64,000 bases of DNA from Micromussa lordhowensis. Lineage: Eukaryota > Cnidaria > Anthozoa > Scleractinia > Lobophylliidae. Under the pieces are notes generated by a model. The model was given only the letters and a program-made list of their open reading frames with translations, ran no database searches and was not told the DNA's origin. Made by a program: the position numbers and the translations under genes. How positions within the stretch are numbered: position 1 is the stretch's first letter; the number at the start of each line of letters is the position of its first letter. The stretch covers positions 3,047,701 to 3,111,700 of the forward strand of contig OZ026595.1 in the NCBI GenBank assembly GCA_964020085.1, written 5' to 3'. This document shows positions 1-14,300 of the stretch, piece after piece.

Positions 1-1020
1 AAATCAGCTCCATACAAAGGAAATCACCATTAAAATACCTTTTACTTGTCGGGCTAAAGTTCAAACTTTCGCTCGTATAAATTGAACGAGCAATACGTGT
101 CATAAAAAACCATTGTTTTGTGACCGTTTTAAATTAAGCTGAAGAGGCGGTTCTCATATCATTGTTAGCGCACATTGTCTTCGCTTGAGGTTGCCTAGGA
201 AAATATACATATCTTTCAACTTCTACGAGACAGAAAATGCCCCCCACCGGGTTTCTGTTCCGTATATAGTAAGTAGTTCATGCAATTCCCTGTCTGCAAA
301 TGACGAAAAAATTGAACTTTATTTATGCACTCACACTAGGGAAAACCAACAAACAACTTCTGCATTGTTAGATCAGCAGATGTTGATTCAATAAGCCACC
401 TTTTTCGCCCGAAAGAACAAACATGCGATGCGCAACTGAAGTTTCTTAAACCATTCGGTCTTGAAAACTTCTACCATAAATTCCCTTAAATAGTTTTAAG
501 TAATTGCCGTGTTGATTATTAAGAGAATTTGATGTTAACATAAGACCATTTCGCGTTTATTATCAGCATTTCTTTTTTTGGTTTTGGCCACCCGTTTGTT
601 GACTCCGGTATTGTCCTAGGGAAAGAAATTAAAATCAAGAGATTAATGGAATTTTTGTTAACTGTGAAGATAAATTTCCTGCAGTCCCCAGATGTAGCGG
701 CAATTTCAGAATCGCTCCTCGAGAACTTAAACGTACAGAACAGCCTAACTTTAATTTAAGTCAGTCCGTGCTTGTAAGTAGTGGTGGCTAATTTCTCCAT
801 CGTTTGTATTGCGAAATGTTGTTTTCCATGTTTTCTTTTGCAACGAGGTTTTCTGAATAGACGCGCCTCCTCTCTCTCGAAAACGGGAGGTAATTGGTCA
901 TAACATATCCAATTAAAAGTAATTTATTCTAAATAAGAAATAAAGAAGTAGCTCAGCACCAGGTCGGTCATCACTTGGTCGTAACACTGGTCGTGTGCAA
1001 TTTGATAAAAGAAAGTTGAA
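1..1020. other. Upstream flank of the Not-type homeobox gene
   Basis: No gene is recognisable here. The stretch is AT-rich and contains only short reading frames without family resemblance. Because it precedes the first ATG of the homeobox gene, it probably includes that gene's 5' UTR and promoter. No confident TATA box or transcription-factor cluster was identified by eye. Confidence 0.4.
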
Positions 1021-4000
1021 ATGCAGCCGTACAATGCAGACAATCACTTCAGCTATTTCCAGTGTTGCTGTCATCCCAGAACTACGCCATCCTTGAGTTA
1101 TTCACAGACTTACGAGCCTGACTTCCAAACACAGCTGCAGGTGAAAAAGCCATTTAGATCACCTTTCTCCATCGAGTCTCTCCTCGGAGGTGAGACAAGC
1201 CATGAATTGGCCGCCCACAGTAGCCCCTCTGCCAAGCAAGACACTGGCACATCCATTGCCACCAAACTAAAGGCGCTTGAGGACCGAAGACGAAGCAACA
1301 CTACATCTGTGCCATACATCTCGCGAGATAAAACAACGGCAAGCACTTCCACAGAACTGCAGACAGCGCATCGTGGTAAGTCAAGTAAATTGATTGATCA
1401 TTTGTTTAGTGGAATGACACAACTTCTTTCTGCAAGCAGGATTTTCGGTCATTCTTTGTAAAAAAAGGTTTTACCCCTTTATTATACGTGGCAGACTGTA
1501 GATTTTTCTTTGAAGGAATTTTACGAATCACAGTTTATGTACACGTTACTTCGCAAAAATTTCGTCCATCAAATTTCTTAACAGTGTATGAAATTACACG
1601 CAGCTTGGAGAGCGCGTTTCTCTTCACTTCCGATAAATTAAAAGGAATTATTTTACTGGAAATGAAGTAATTTTCGACCAATTTGGTAAAATGGCAGATC
1701 ATTTTAAGTGACACTACATGTTTTTTTTGTCAAGTAACACTTCACTTATTTACTTTGCTATCAATAAAGAACTAACAATTAAAATGACGTCCAAGGTAGC
1801 TGTGAAAATCACTGTTTTACCGCCGGGAAATTACTGAGTGTCGCTAGAAGAAAATAGCGGAATATTTCAATTAATACCTTGGTGCCGTAGAACAAAAAAA
1901 CACCTATCAGGCGAGTATTTGTGTTATTCACAATTGAATGAAGCTTGAAATTGCCAGCATGAAGTATAGAGAGAAGAGATTCGTTCGAACTTAAAACTCC
2001 CTGAGAAATGTTTGCGAGTTCAGACATGCACGAATGCACGAATTCGTAAAAGGACGCTAGTTACTTCAACCGTGTGGAAACAGGTGGCCTTTTTTCATAC
2101 AGATATGATACATAGAAAGTCACCTGTTTATATGGACCGAGCCGAAACAATTCAAGAAAATGGGTTAATGTAACGGGCAAACGCCTACTTCTTCATAAAG
2201 TTGTTTATTCACCGAAAGCCAAGGCTACCACACCACGCAATAACCAAATGACTGTCGGCGAGAACTAACCAATTTGGTTTATTGACATGTAACATCATTT
2301 AGCTCTCGAAAATGACAATAGCCTAAACAAATATCGTAAGACAAAAGCGGCGTTTCTTTTGAAGTTAAAAGCACTGTTTCACTGTAAGAACAAATGGAAA
2401 CTGACCGCAGTTTTGTCCTGAAGTGTTAACACTCAGTATAGTAAAGGAGAACATAGATTTTATTGTTGTTTGGTGAGCCGGATTACAAAGTAGAAAACGC
2501 CATGATCAGTGAATACCAAGATCATTGATCAGGCCCAGTTTTTTTACGTCAATCACGTTTTTACTGGTCGAACCTTTATCCCATTTTCGAAATTAATCTG
2601 GAATTTTGAATCAAAAGACGCACATTTCAGGATGGATAGGCCGAACAAAAATCATTAAAGAGAATCGAAATGTTTTAAACAAATTTGGGTCAATTCAGAG
2701 ATGTTCAACGATGGCAACAGGCGGATTTTAATTTTATAACGTTAATAATAAAATGACAGTGCTTTTGTCTTCCTTGCTCATATTTTATTGGCAAGTACGT
2801 GAGCAAGTGAAAACATATTTTTATTGGTCTTAGCAGCCACGGGCAAGAAAATAATGACATTCCAAATTTTCTTCTGTTCCTCCCGTGGCAACATTTGCGT
2901 AAGAAAAAATCTTACAAAGAAAGCATGCTTATCGCGTGTAACAATACAGTCTTTCTTTTTTTATAACAATATGTTTCATAAGAATATCGAGGCTGAAGTT
3001 TGCGAAATTTTAGGAATATTTCAGTTTAGAGCAAACCCTAGGCTGAGGTTTTGAAATGAAAATTTTGTGTGCTAAAAATTTGTAAATACGGTACAATTAC
3101 AGGGTTTTAGCTCAACCGTATACAGTTCTTCCTTTGTCTAAACGGCAAAACTGGCCAAAAAAGCAACAAAAACAGCATGCACTAGCCGTATGTTCAATGC
3201 TAATAACATTTCTGCAAGAAGTTATCACTCAGGCTTTAATGTCTGCATGCAGACTGGCTCGGAAATTACTTTTAGCTACCAAATACATTCGAAAACAACG
3301 ATGTCTAAGAATTCACAAGAATATTTTTAGCCTAAAATCGGCATAAGAATAAGAGTATTCATTCTCGGCAGGACAAACAACAGCGGGGGAGTTCGAGTTA
3401 TCCGAGTTCGAGTTATCGGGCTTCTACTGTATTTTTAATATCCCAGCTTCTGTGACAATGGGTGCTTTTGTTGTGAGAAACATTTTCTTTCTATCTTAAA
3501 AAACTGGGAGATGAATGATAAACAACTGGAAATTTTGTTTTGATCTTCTGTTGCGTATCAAGTCCATTCGATATAGATATAAGATAAAATTATTCTAGCT
3601 GTGTGTACATCTTTCGGAACTTGCAAGGTGTGATAAATTTCAAGTTTGTTCTTTGTTCTTGTTAATCCAGCGTTTCATAATTATCTCACCATGCTTGTCT
3701 TTATCCACTCAAATCAACAATGTTCAAAAGAGTGTTGTTGTCTATTGTGACTTTTAACTGATTTCTTTGCCGCAATATGCAATATGTTACTAACCGGTTA
3801 ATTCTTTTGAAAGATTCAAGCTAGTTAACTTGTCATCGCTAAAAAGGCATCGCTAAACCCCTTGAGATGGCTTGCTTTCAACCTTAACGGTTATTATTTC
3901 GAGGAACAACAGGGCACCGGTTTATGCTGATCCTATTAGTCTGTGCTAACATAATAGCATGGATTGGGAAAACTGTAATTTCTTTCTTTACAGCGTCAGC

Positions 4001-4849
4001 TATATTGAGCAAATTTTCGCTGAGACCATCTTACGAAAACTTTTTTGAAGAGACAAACAAAACGAAATTTTTGCGGCATTTTTGCTTTGTTACAGTCGAG
4101 GATATATAACAAATCAATTTCATACAAAAATGGTCGCATATCTTGGACGTCACAAACTTAAAACATGACTAAAATCACTTATTTCACGGTGGCGCCAACA
4201 TTTTTGATTTTAAACTCATCAAGAGAGCGGTTCTTTTCAGTTTTCTGCCCTGTTTGATTTTCCAACTTAATTCGAAAAGAACCGGTGAGCAATTGAGCAG
4301 AATTGTCGTCTGTTTTGAACGTCCCATATTAAATTTATCTGTTTAAACAATTGGTCATTTGAGAGTCACAGAGCGTAATTTGCATTCGATCATCTTTCAG
4401 ACCGACCAAGTCATTAGGCTTGTCTTTAGCAAAATATGTCTTTGATGCACCATGTGCCTGTTACGAGACCTTAATATCACTTAAAACAGTAGACTAATTA
4501 ACTAATTATCACTTAGTTCGTATCTCTTATCAGAACCATTTGAGACTAGCAATGACTCTTTCAAATTACTTTTCTAGATGACAAGTCCGTGGACCCCGCT
4601 CCAAAGGAAAACCCTAGCTTTGTGTGTAATCATTTCAAGCATAAGCGACCTCGCACCATGTTCACCTTAACTCAACTGCAGAGAATGGAGCGGGAATTTA
4701 TGCGCCGCCAGTACATCACGGGTAGTCAGCGGGTGCAATTGGCCGAGGAACTCCAGCTGAGTGAAACTCAGGTCCGCGTTTGGTTCCAGAACAGGCGAAT
4801 AAAATGGCGCAAAGAGATGATCAAAAGGCAGATGTTTAATGGATATTAG
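1021..4849 (+). CDS. NOTO: Not/Noto-class homeobox transcription factor, two exons
   Basis: Exon 1 is 1021-1375 (donor GTAAGT) and exon 2 is 4578-4849 (acceptor TTTTCTAG). The frame is continuous across the 3.2-kb intron and gives 208 aa. Residues 49-55 read FSIESLL, an engrailed-homology-1-like motif known to recruit Groucho/TLE co-repressors. The homeodomain spans about residues 140-199, with helix 3 WFQNRRIKWRK, Gln50 and Asn51. The IKWRK end of helix 3 and a Y-x-x-G-x-x-R loop fit the Not family better than the related EMX and VAX families, which have TK after NRR. In vertebrates Not acts in notochord or axial patterning. A role in cnidarian axial or neural patterning is inference. The intron shows no recognised genes. 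The protein ends nine residues after the homeodomain. Confidence 0.8.
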
Positions 4850-5411
4850 GTTACAAGAAAGAACAGGACATCCTTTGAATATGTCTTCAATGAGCTCCTT
4901 TCATATGAAAACCTAAAAGGTAGCATGAATTGAATTTAAAGGTAGATGAATTGAAAAGGGCGACGCCGGTTAGCTATCAAGGCATTTGTAGAGACGCTAT
5001 CTGAATAACTGACATAACTTAGACTCTTTGCAGAACGATAGAGGGAGAAGGGGAGGGGTTGGGGATTCTCGCCTCACTCCGTCACCCTGCTTCTTATTTT
5101 CGTATTCGCTCGCAGTTTTGTTCCTTTCGCATGCTTTTTTTGGAAACGGCTGCTAAGCAGGCCACAAGTGCCACATGAAACAATGGCGTGATCTTTCAAT
5201 GCACTAATCGAATGGCAAGAAAATACAATAGGAATTAATCCACAGACAGTTAGACACCTTGTGGATGTATATCATTAAGTAGACAATAGCACATGTAAAG
5301 TACCGGTCAACAGCTCTTATCACTCGTCATACAATAGCATTTAGGTATACGGAGCCACTGTTTTAACTTACAAGTAAATTAAGTTAGACAGACATTTAGT
5401 TATAACAACAG

Positions 5412-5417
5412 AATAAA
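5412..5417 (+). promoter_or_regulatory. Candidate polyadenylation signal of the homeobox gene
   Basis: AATAAA lies about 560 bp after the stop codon of the Not-type gene and is the first canonical hexamer I noticed downstream. Without transcripts it remains a candidate only. Confidence 0.35.
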
Positions 5418-6044
5418 CTGAACGACAGAGAAAGTATTGCACAATATTTATTTTATATGAAAGTTCAAACAACAGGGATTCATCCCATTACCCGAAAAGT
5501 TAAGAACACCTTGTGAGCGGATGCGCACTGCAATCTCTCACATGATCCCTCAAGCAGATGACGTAAAAGAACCATAGTTAGTATAGTTACTAACTATGAC
5601 TCAACGGACAGTGCGATCGATAAAAGAACTGACTCAATAGAGTGTTTTAGTTCCATTTAAAAAGTACTACTACTTAACTGGCTTTCATATGAATTGGCTT
5701 ACAATCACTCTGGGCCCAGCCCAAACCCAGAAACCTTCATGTGGGGTTCGAAATGTCAAATTAGCGTTTCCAGTGGAAACCTCAAACGGCTAACCGCTAG
5801 AAGTCTTGTCATCGAGCGCTGCGGTCACGTTCGAAGTTCTCAGCGAGCGGGTTTTCAACCCCACGGAAGTAGGTTTTCACGTATAAAGTGCTTTAACTGA
5901 ACGTGGTGTGCTTTGTACATGTGAGTATTTTCTGCGCCTTACATATGCATTAAAGTTGGGTCATACTAGTAGCTTTGCAATAGATTACACCGCGAACTCA
6001 CTAACTTAAGGACATGCCATTAGTTTTTTGAGGGGGATGGGAGG

Positions 6045-6400
6045 TTGGGGGAAGAGGTGGACAATTTCTTTAAAATTTCCTTGACAGCACAAATGAGAAG
6101 AAAAATATCGTACAAAGGGAGCCATTGGAAAAAAATCGAACAAGTGCTTTGTTTATTTTATAGGGCCTCTAAGGATATCAGTTTTTCCAGTTTCCTGTTT
6201 AAAACTGCAGGAGTTACCCTATTAAAATAACGGTTTCTATTATCCAGTTCCTGTTTTTGATTTAGAAAACTCTTAGACAAGTTATTGCCAACAGAAAAAA
6301 ATGCACAACCGAAAGGTGAGAAAAAAAATCATGCCCCAGAAAATTGCCCAACCCCGCCCAAAACTGCAATTGGCCGCCCCTAAGAAAAGTGAACGGAGAG
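6045..6400. mobile_element. Degenerate MITE related to the element at 54.1 kb
   Basis: Two separated blocks match the element at 54140-54393 in order. One contains GGGAGCCATTGG followed by an A-rich tract and ATCG. The other contains ATCATGCCCCAGAAAATTGC followed by a C-rich run. This copy is decayed and its ends are unclear. It lies in the spacer between the homeobox gene and ZDHHC16. Confidence 0.45.
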
Positions 6401-6643
6401 ATTTTTTTAATTTGCGTTATCAAGGAAAGTTAACATTTAATACTTCCATTAACGATACTTGCCTATTTTTAGCAGTCGGACGAGGGACTCTTTGCAAGCA
6501 ACTTTTTAAAAAAACATGGGAAAAGCCGGACTAATGTCGTCTCTTCTGAGTTCGCGAAGTAACAATGGGAACTCTAATTTTGGAGGTGAAACGTGTGAAT
6601 GCTTTTTATCGTATCCTTCCTATATTGCCAAATTTCATGCAAT

Positions 6644-7797
6644 CATAGGCGTACGGGCCGGGGAGACGGGGAGCTGCAGCCCGCCCTAAAAAAAAACTTT
6701 TAGGCAACTCAGATTTTTTGGGCAGCAAGAGAAATCTGGGCAAAGCAAGTTTTTAAAGATGTTTTCAAGCTTTTTTTTTTGAAAAACAAAAATTCTATTT
6801 TTACCTGAAGTCGGCATTGTAAAGCCAGTTAAATTCACACGAGACAGCGGTTGCCTAGCACGTGACGAGCTTCTGGTCATTAGTAAAAGTTGATATACAT
6901 ATTTCAATTGTTTTTGGGCACTGTACTGTACTGCACTGCATTAGCTGGTGTTGTAAATTAATGAAAATCGATTTCGGCATAACATTCTAGAATCATATCG
7001 CGCCATCGCGCCGCCTTTAAGCCCTTATACTAGGTGAACACGCGCAACGACAAACGAAGCTGACACCGGAATCACACCACCGTCTTAACACTTACTATGC
7101 TTCCATCGACAAGGTGCTGTCCGAGCTTGAGCTCAGGTTTAGCGGAAATGACCAGGAAATCCTCTGTGCTTTGGGAAATATCTGTAACAGTGATAAACAC
7201 CTGATAAAGAAAGCTTTTCACGCATTGCTAAGTTTTACAACATCGACGGCGAGATTCTGGAAGCCGAGCAGAAAATGTACGCGAGTTTTCGTCGCGTGCG
7301 CGGATTAGGCTATATGACTGTTTCAGAAAATTGTAGAGACAATGCACGCGAATTTTTGGGTGAATTTTTGTAATAATGTCAGAGAAATCAAATATTATTT
7401 CAATATTTGAGGGATAAGAAAAATAAAGAAAGAAGGGGGCTCAGAAAAAGGGGAGGGGAGTGAAAATTCACCCATTCCACCTCCCCTGGATCCGCGCCTG
7501 CTGTAGTCAACAACGGCATGGATTTTTGATCGTATCATTGATATCTTTGGCCGTGGAAATGAAAGAGACAGCTATTTCTTTTAAGTTTTAAAGTGTTTTT
7601 TGAGCTCAGACGATAGATTCATATGTAAGAATATTTTCACTTCATATGTAGGCCATTGTTAGTGCATCGTATGGCTCTCGTTTCCTTTCGACTGTTTCAT
7701 AAAAATTTGGGCAACTTGAAAGATTTTTTTTTTGGCAAATGGCTCTTCCCCCCCCCCCCCTCCACCCCCCCTGGCGAAAAATGCCCGTACGCCTGTG
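6644..7797. mobile_element. Terminal-inverted-repeat element with near-perfect 8-bp target duplication
   Basis: The left end reads CATAGGCGTACGGGC and the right end reads GCCCGTACGCCTGTG, inverted repeats with one mismatch. The flanks are CATGCAAT (6636-6643) and AATGCAAT (7798-7805), which match at seven of eight positions. An 8-bp duplication is typical of hAT-superfamily elements, so a non-autonomous hAT-like element is the best guess. The interior holds homopolymer C and G tracts and no transposase. Short reading frames inside it (for example 7114-7308) look like chance. Confidence 0.55.
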
Positions 7798-8160
7798 AAT
7801 GCAATTCATCATTTGTAAACAGGCGTACATGTACGTTAATGCTGAAATCATGCCATTTGAAAAGTTTACTGTTCAAGGAACTTCTCTCCACAGCATTTGT
7901 GTGTTGTTGTTTTTTTGCAAACTGTTTTTTTTTTTGCAAACAGGGATTTACAAATCATAAATTACGCGATAAACAAATAATTTCTTTGTCAAATTATTGC
8001 AAATGTACTGCAAAGGTTGGTCAAGACAACGTTAAGCCTTAACAAATTATTGCATACACTACTGTCTCAGAAAACGTGTCATTATTGTCATTATACATAA
8101 CATGTGTTTTGGTCAAAGGGGGTCTGGTAACGAGGTAATGCATTGCTCCAGTCCCGGAAT

Positions 8161-8174
8161 CCAAAATGGCGGCG
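8161..8174 (+). promoter_or_regulatory. YY1-like AAAATGGCGGC element upstream of ZDHHC16
   Basis: AAAATGGCGGC matches the known YY1 consensus AANATGGCGGC, which commonly marks promoters and 5' UTRs of housekeeping genes. It lies about 165 bp before the chosen ZDHHC16 start. The ATG within it would open an upstream frame of about 14 codons ending in TAA, out of use for the main protein. Function is inferred from motif and position only. Confidence 0.45.
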
Positions 8175-8331
8175 AAACGGAAAATGTTTTCCGGGAGTGT
8201 GTACACTTAACATTCTTTTCCTTGCTGATGGAGTCATGAAAGGAAAATGGTTCTACTTTTAAAGCACTTAAGTCGTTGTAGCGGAGGTATCCTATCTTTG
8301 TGTACGGGAGTCGACGATCAAAAGTTACTCA

Positions 8332-11300
8332 ATGGAACGTTTGAAAGTGTCGTTCTTCACTTTACGTTCTCTGACTTTCAACTCTGGAACTTCGCGAGCA
8401 GCTGTTCTTGACACGATATTTGAACCTGTATTTTGGATAGTTGATCACTTTGTTAGGATCCTTGGACCGGTGAGCAGTTCTTAATGAAACAGATTGCGAA
8501 TATGTATAGATCGACAATTTTTATTCAAATACTGGCTTTGGGGGTGAGGGGTTGTGGATAGGGGCTAAGGGATTGAGGCATCGGGGAGGGGTTAGTGAAA
8601 CTCGAATTATCAATCAATCAACTGATCGATCGATCGATCGATTGATTGGCTTGATCAATTGACCGATCTGTGCCTCCATCCATCTTTACATTCATCCATC
8701 CCCCATTGACTGGTGTTGACTTATCTATAATAGACCTCTTTAGCTTGGGCAGTTTGTTTTCCCATTTCAGACCATGTGATGATACTCTTGAGAATTCTTG
8801 CTTTCAAATTTTTAAATAGTCATGTGCATATGAATGAATAACTTTTAGATGGATAAAAGAACTATTCTCTGGAGAATATCACGTGGTCTGAAATGGGAAA
8901 ACAAACTGCCCAAGCTAAAGAGGTCTATTGTGAATGTCTCTATAGTACGTATTTACCAGAGGAGTGTGAGACATATGGGGATTAGTCAGACAAGCAAGCA
9001 AAAAAGGAAACTAGATGTACTTCTCTCTTCTGCTCCTCTCATGGATATTAAAAAAGAGAAGCACAACTGAGATGGGGATGAGTCACACGTCTGTCATCCT
9101 ACTGCCCACCCACCCATACAGTGTACATTATCCATGTCTCACAAGCTTTTTCCTTTTTCTCGTATGTATTATTTTATACTCTGTACTGTAGATACAGGCT
9201 TCCCTATGTATACTATAGTTCAGATTAAAGAATTGTACAATCCCAGCCTACATGTACACAGCACTGTAGTACTGAGGGTTTGAGATACTTTGTCACGGAG
9301 CCAGATGAGAATTCACTTCCTGACTTGAAGTTAACTGTTACTGGCATATTTGAGTTGTAATATTTTGTATCAAATGAGATAAGGATCAGATTATAATGCA
9401 TGCATGACACAGAGAGTAGAAAACCCAAATTTATATACATGTAATTGACATACAGTGTACTCATGTACAGGAATACATGTAGTCCCTACCACAAATTCTG
9501 TAGAAGTTGCAAACATTAGCTAGAGTCAGAGTTGAAGGACTGGTTCATTTTCCTCAGAAGTACAATGCTGCGAGTTCAGTTCATGAAGTCCTTTTACGTA
9601 TTTGTTGCTATGTTGTGTGTTTCAGGCTTTTGTAATTCTTGTGATTGGCTTGACAACATCGGTGGTGGTAATTTATTATGCCTTTCTGGTGCCGGTAATT
9701 CTAGAATACAGCACCCCATGGGTGGTACTTCATCTGGTAACAGCTCATTGGCTTCTCTTCAATATCGTCTTCCATTATTTCAAAGTTGTCTTCACGTCTC
9801 CAGGAAGAGCACCCCAGGTAATCTAAGGTCTATGTAGCAACTTTAAGAAATAATGTAAGTTGCTACAAGTACACAATTTATATCCCCATATATTAATTTA
9901 TGACAAATTTTAATAATTGTATCTGCAGCAGGAAACAAATCTAGATGACTTGAAAAATGGGAAATTCTATCTTTGCAAGAAATGTAAGTGTAAAAATTAC
10001 ATGTAAGAAATGTTTACAGTGTTTACACTGTACTGGTATATACAATGTATTATTCTGTCCACAATGAGTTTTTTTAAGCATGCAAGTATTGTAAGTGCAA
10101 GAGCAGTCATGAAGTGGGTGCAAACAATTAAATGTCTATGGACTTCCCCTTGCCTATGTCAATACCTTGACATTATCACCCTTGCTCTCTAAATTAAAGT
10201 AGCAAGTTACATCAGAAAGGATTGATCAAAATACAAAACAACCAGCATAGGTGAATTACTACCACTAACCCTAAGAAAAAAAAAAAAGAAGCAGCTTTCT
10301 TACCAGAGGGGAAATAGAATACAAACATGAAATTAATAACTACTTATTAACCAAGAGTGAGGTCTTTTTATGGGAAAATCTCAGACCGAGACCTTGCCGT
10401 ATTGACTGAGCAATAGCAAGGTCAATATGGCAAGGCTGAGGTTTGAGATTTTGCAGTAAAGACCAAACGTTCAAGGTCAATATTATTATTTGTTTATATG
10501 GCTTTTTGCTTTGTTTTGCAAGCCTGTAATCGGCCCTTGGGCATAACGGGAGAATAATGCCTTACAATTAGCCAATCAGAGCGCATGTTATATCGGCTAC
10601 AAGAACAAGCCATATATGTAATAACATGTAACTGTGTATTATAAAGAATAGAAAATCCAATCAACTTACATGTAATCAATATTCGGTAAAAATAAAAGGT
10701 AAAAATGTATTGGCACTGGCCACTTTTGATAGTATAGTGCCATTTAGGTAAATATATTTATTCAATTAACTAACATCCACATCCTCTGCATAATCAGAGC
10801 ATAATCAGAGCTTTTTTCCCCGTAAAAAAGAAAAATTGTGCCATATTAATGACAAACCTGCTGCCTAGAGCCCTGGCTAGATGCTCATACATGTACATGT
10901 AATAATTACTAGATGCCTTGCAAGACACCTGAATTTACATAACTTACATTTTCATATGGTCATCAATTTTAATTTTCTGACCCTTTGAACTGGTTTTAGG
11001 CATTCAAATTAAACCTCCAAGATCTCACCATTGCTCAATATGTAAAAGGTGAGGCATATCTCCATAGACATTATTTTATACAGTGATAAATGACTAGCAT
11101 AAAGTTGCATTTTAAAAATAACTAAGGTTTGTGATGAAATCAATTTTCTTTCTTTTCGATCTAAAAATGCCAGATAAATTTGCTGTTTAGTACAACAGGT
11201 TTATTCACAATCATTTAAAGATTGCTACAGATGAAGTCAATCCAAGGTGACCGACAGCATTGGGTTCAAGGGTTTTTGTTTTTCCCAACCATCCCCAAAA

Positions 11301-14300
11301 TACTATAAAGCCTAAATGAAAATGTGTCAACATAATTATATAGATATTACTGATTGTCTGGCAGGGTCGGATGCTACATGTATTTTGGTTTTGCTACACT
11401 GTACTGTACACATGGTGTATGCCTCAGGTTGATCTCGGTTAGATTAGCAATAACATTAATTTCCTGACTTACTAATTAAATTAAAGCAGTTAGTAATGAT
11501 GAGCTGGGAATAAATGTCTAAATTCTGTGGTTCATGTCAACGTCTCTACCCAAACTTTTCCTGAATGTGTATTTATAATTTATTCCCTTTTCGTATCCAC
11601 CTATTCATTAAAACTGGGAACATTTGGGTAGTTTGAAAATGGCAAATATTGAAATTAAAGTTCTCATACATGTAGTTTGTGATTGTACATGTAACTTTAA
11701 TCTGTAACTTAATATAATATACATGTACAATTGAATTATTAATTGACCTTTGTTCTTTTGCTGTACAGGTGTGTTCTAAAGATGGATCATCACTGTCGTA
11801 TCCTTTACATATTACTGGACAGGTAACTAAACTAGATATAAAAAATGTTTTGGGCTGCTAAGGATTTAATGAAACTGCCCTTCGTGTATGCTTAAGTTAT
11901 CATGTGATGTAACAGTATTTTTTAATTAATTATTATTTCATATTTATTCAGTGGTTTCCTTGACCGTATATAACAGCATGGATAAATAACTGTGTTGGTC
12001 ATTTCAATCACAGATATTTTATTTCATTTTGTATATTCATGTGTCTTGGTACAATTTATGTCACAGTTAGCTCCAGAAATATCTTCATCAAACATTTCTT
12101 CCATGACTGGGTAAGATTTAAATTTTATTAGCTCATTATTGTACGTCCACATCTGCCTCATTGGCTGCCAACTTTGTAACCTGCATTACTAAATAAATGG
12201 TGACGATGATCTCTATTAATACATGTATTTATAATTTCTCATCTTGAAACTATAGATTTGATGAGGGAAACAACATTTTAAAAGTCCTAGTTTGCTTAAA
12301 TTCTTCAGTCGTAATAAATAAATGTAAACTAAGTCTTCAGGGACATTTTAATTCTACATTTGAACATGTTACAAGTGCAGATAACATTCTGACCAAGAGA
12401 CAGTTAGCGCCAGACTTGTGAGAAATGTTCCATATTGCACACTATTTTTCTTTTTTTTTTCAAACAGAATGTCGCATTCCAGCCAGGCACTAATAATAGC
12501 AAGGGACAAAATGCCTCTGTTTTAATCTCCAGAGTTAAAGTGAGTGAATGGCAAATGTAAGCTATGGACAAGTAAATTAATAATAACCTCCCTTAAAAAT
12601 ATACATTTTAAATGTGAATCTTATGCTCTACATTCTGTTAGTAGTGGTAGCCTTAATAAACCATCAACCTTACCAACTTCTTCATACACTCTAAACAGAC
12701 CAGGAATACAGTCATGGTTTCTCATTAATCGAGGCTTCTATTTATGATAACAATGCTCTTCTCTAAATAGTCTGGACCTTTTCTGGAATTTACAGCTGCA
12801 ATAGGCTACATTTTATTAATGGCTTAATATGAAATAATTTTATTCCAGCTTATAAATTATCACCATAGAGGGGACAGTGCTTCTGAGTCTGAACACAATG
12901 GCGTTATATATGTTTTCATGTTGTGCTCTGCTGTTACGCTGGCTCTTGGGGTTTTGACTGGCTGGCACTGTAGACTGATAAGTTGTGGAGAGACCTCCAT
13001 AGAGTGGCACATCAATAAGGAAGATGCTAGAAAATTTAAGAAACAAGGTTTGGTAAGAACAGTTTTTAATCCATTTATCAATATACAATGTAAATTGTGT
13101 TTGTTTCACCTACAAGTAACCATTAATTTACAAACAGCGAATTATAAACCTTATATGAGACGTTAGTGGACTGGCTGTTAGCGAAAGACTTGTAGGTGAA
13201 ATGACTGGTTACATGTATCTGACTGTAGTGTATAATATTCACCTCAAACCATGCACTGATCCTCCCCCACTGTGTGTGTGCAAGAGGGGGGGGGGGGGTT
13301 GTTACAGAATTGATCAGTTGGTACTTGATGGGTAATATTCAATGGATATAGTCATAGAGTCTTTGGCAAGGTGATACATTTATATGAACTAAACTTTTAT
13401 GTTTGACACAAAATGCCCCCTTCCCCACCCCTGCCAAACTTGTTTTACCCAACCATGAATGTGCCACTATCCAGACTTCACTCTCTAACTATTGCTTTCA
13501 ATTAAAGCTTAACAAATTTTCTAACTGGCCACTGGTATCAATAATTAACACCACTGAATAGATTCACAATGATTCAGGAACATTTTTGATCTTGCACATG
13601 CACTCTTAATTTTTCAGGTTTTTAGAAATCCGTATGACTTTGGGATTTGGAAAAACTGGAAAATGCTTTTAGGATTGGTGGAAGGACGGTAAGCTGTAAT
13701 TTGAGCCCAGTTCTAATGAAAAGGCTAACCACAAGCTAACTAAGCTAACTTAGGCTACCTAGAGCGCTCTTTGGACCAAAAAAGTGCTAGTTAGGCTAAT
13801 AGGACTGTTATTTAGTCTAACCAGCAAGTGAGGCATACAAGTTAGTAATCCACTGGCTCTAAGGCTAACCACCAGCTAACTAAGGCAACCTTTGCGGGGG
13901 GGGAGGGGCGTAATATCTAGGCTAACCAGATTCTATATAGGCTAACCAGACTGTTACGTAGGCTAACAAGAGTGGCTTCCATGTGGGTTGCTTGAGTCGC
14001 TTTGTGCAGACCCAATCAAGAGTGCAAGAAATAATGTATCAGGGTGAAAATTACAAATGAAACAAATACACTTTGGGAAATGGATTGGTTAATGAGTTTG
14101 TGGGCGATTCAAGAAATCAATTCAGGATTTGAGTAACTCAGAGAAAGTATAACTTTGGAGACGTGGCAAAAAAGATTCGACAAAATTACCATAGTGGATG
14201 ATGATCAGTAAAGTAAGGCTTCTCCTCTCGCGTTTGTTTTAAACAGAGAATAATACTTACATGTACTGGAACTTTTGATTTGTTCTTCAGGTCGTGGCTC

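Noticed and set aside
7642..8042. Frames around the C-homopolymer tract at 7.7 kb
   Set aside because: They depend on poly-C and poly-T runs within the element at 6644-7797 and its flank.
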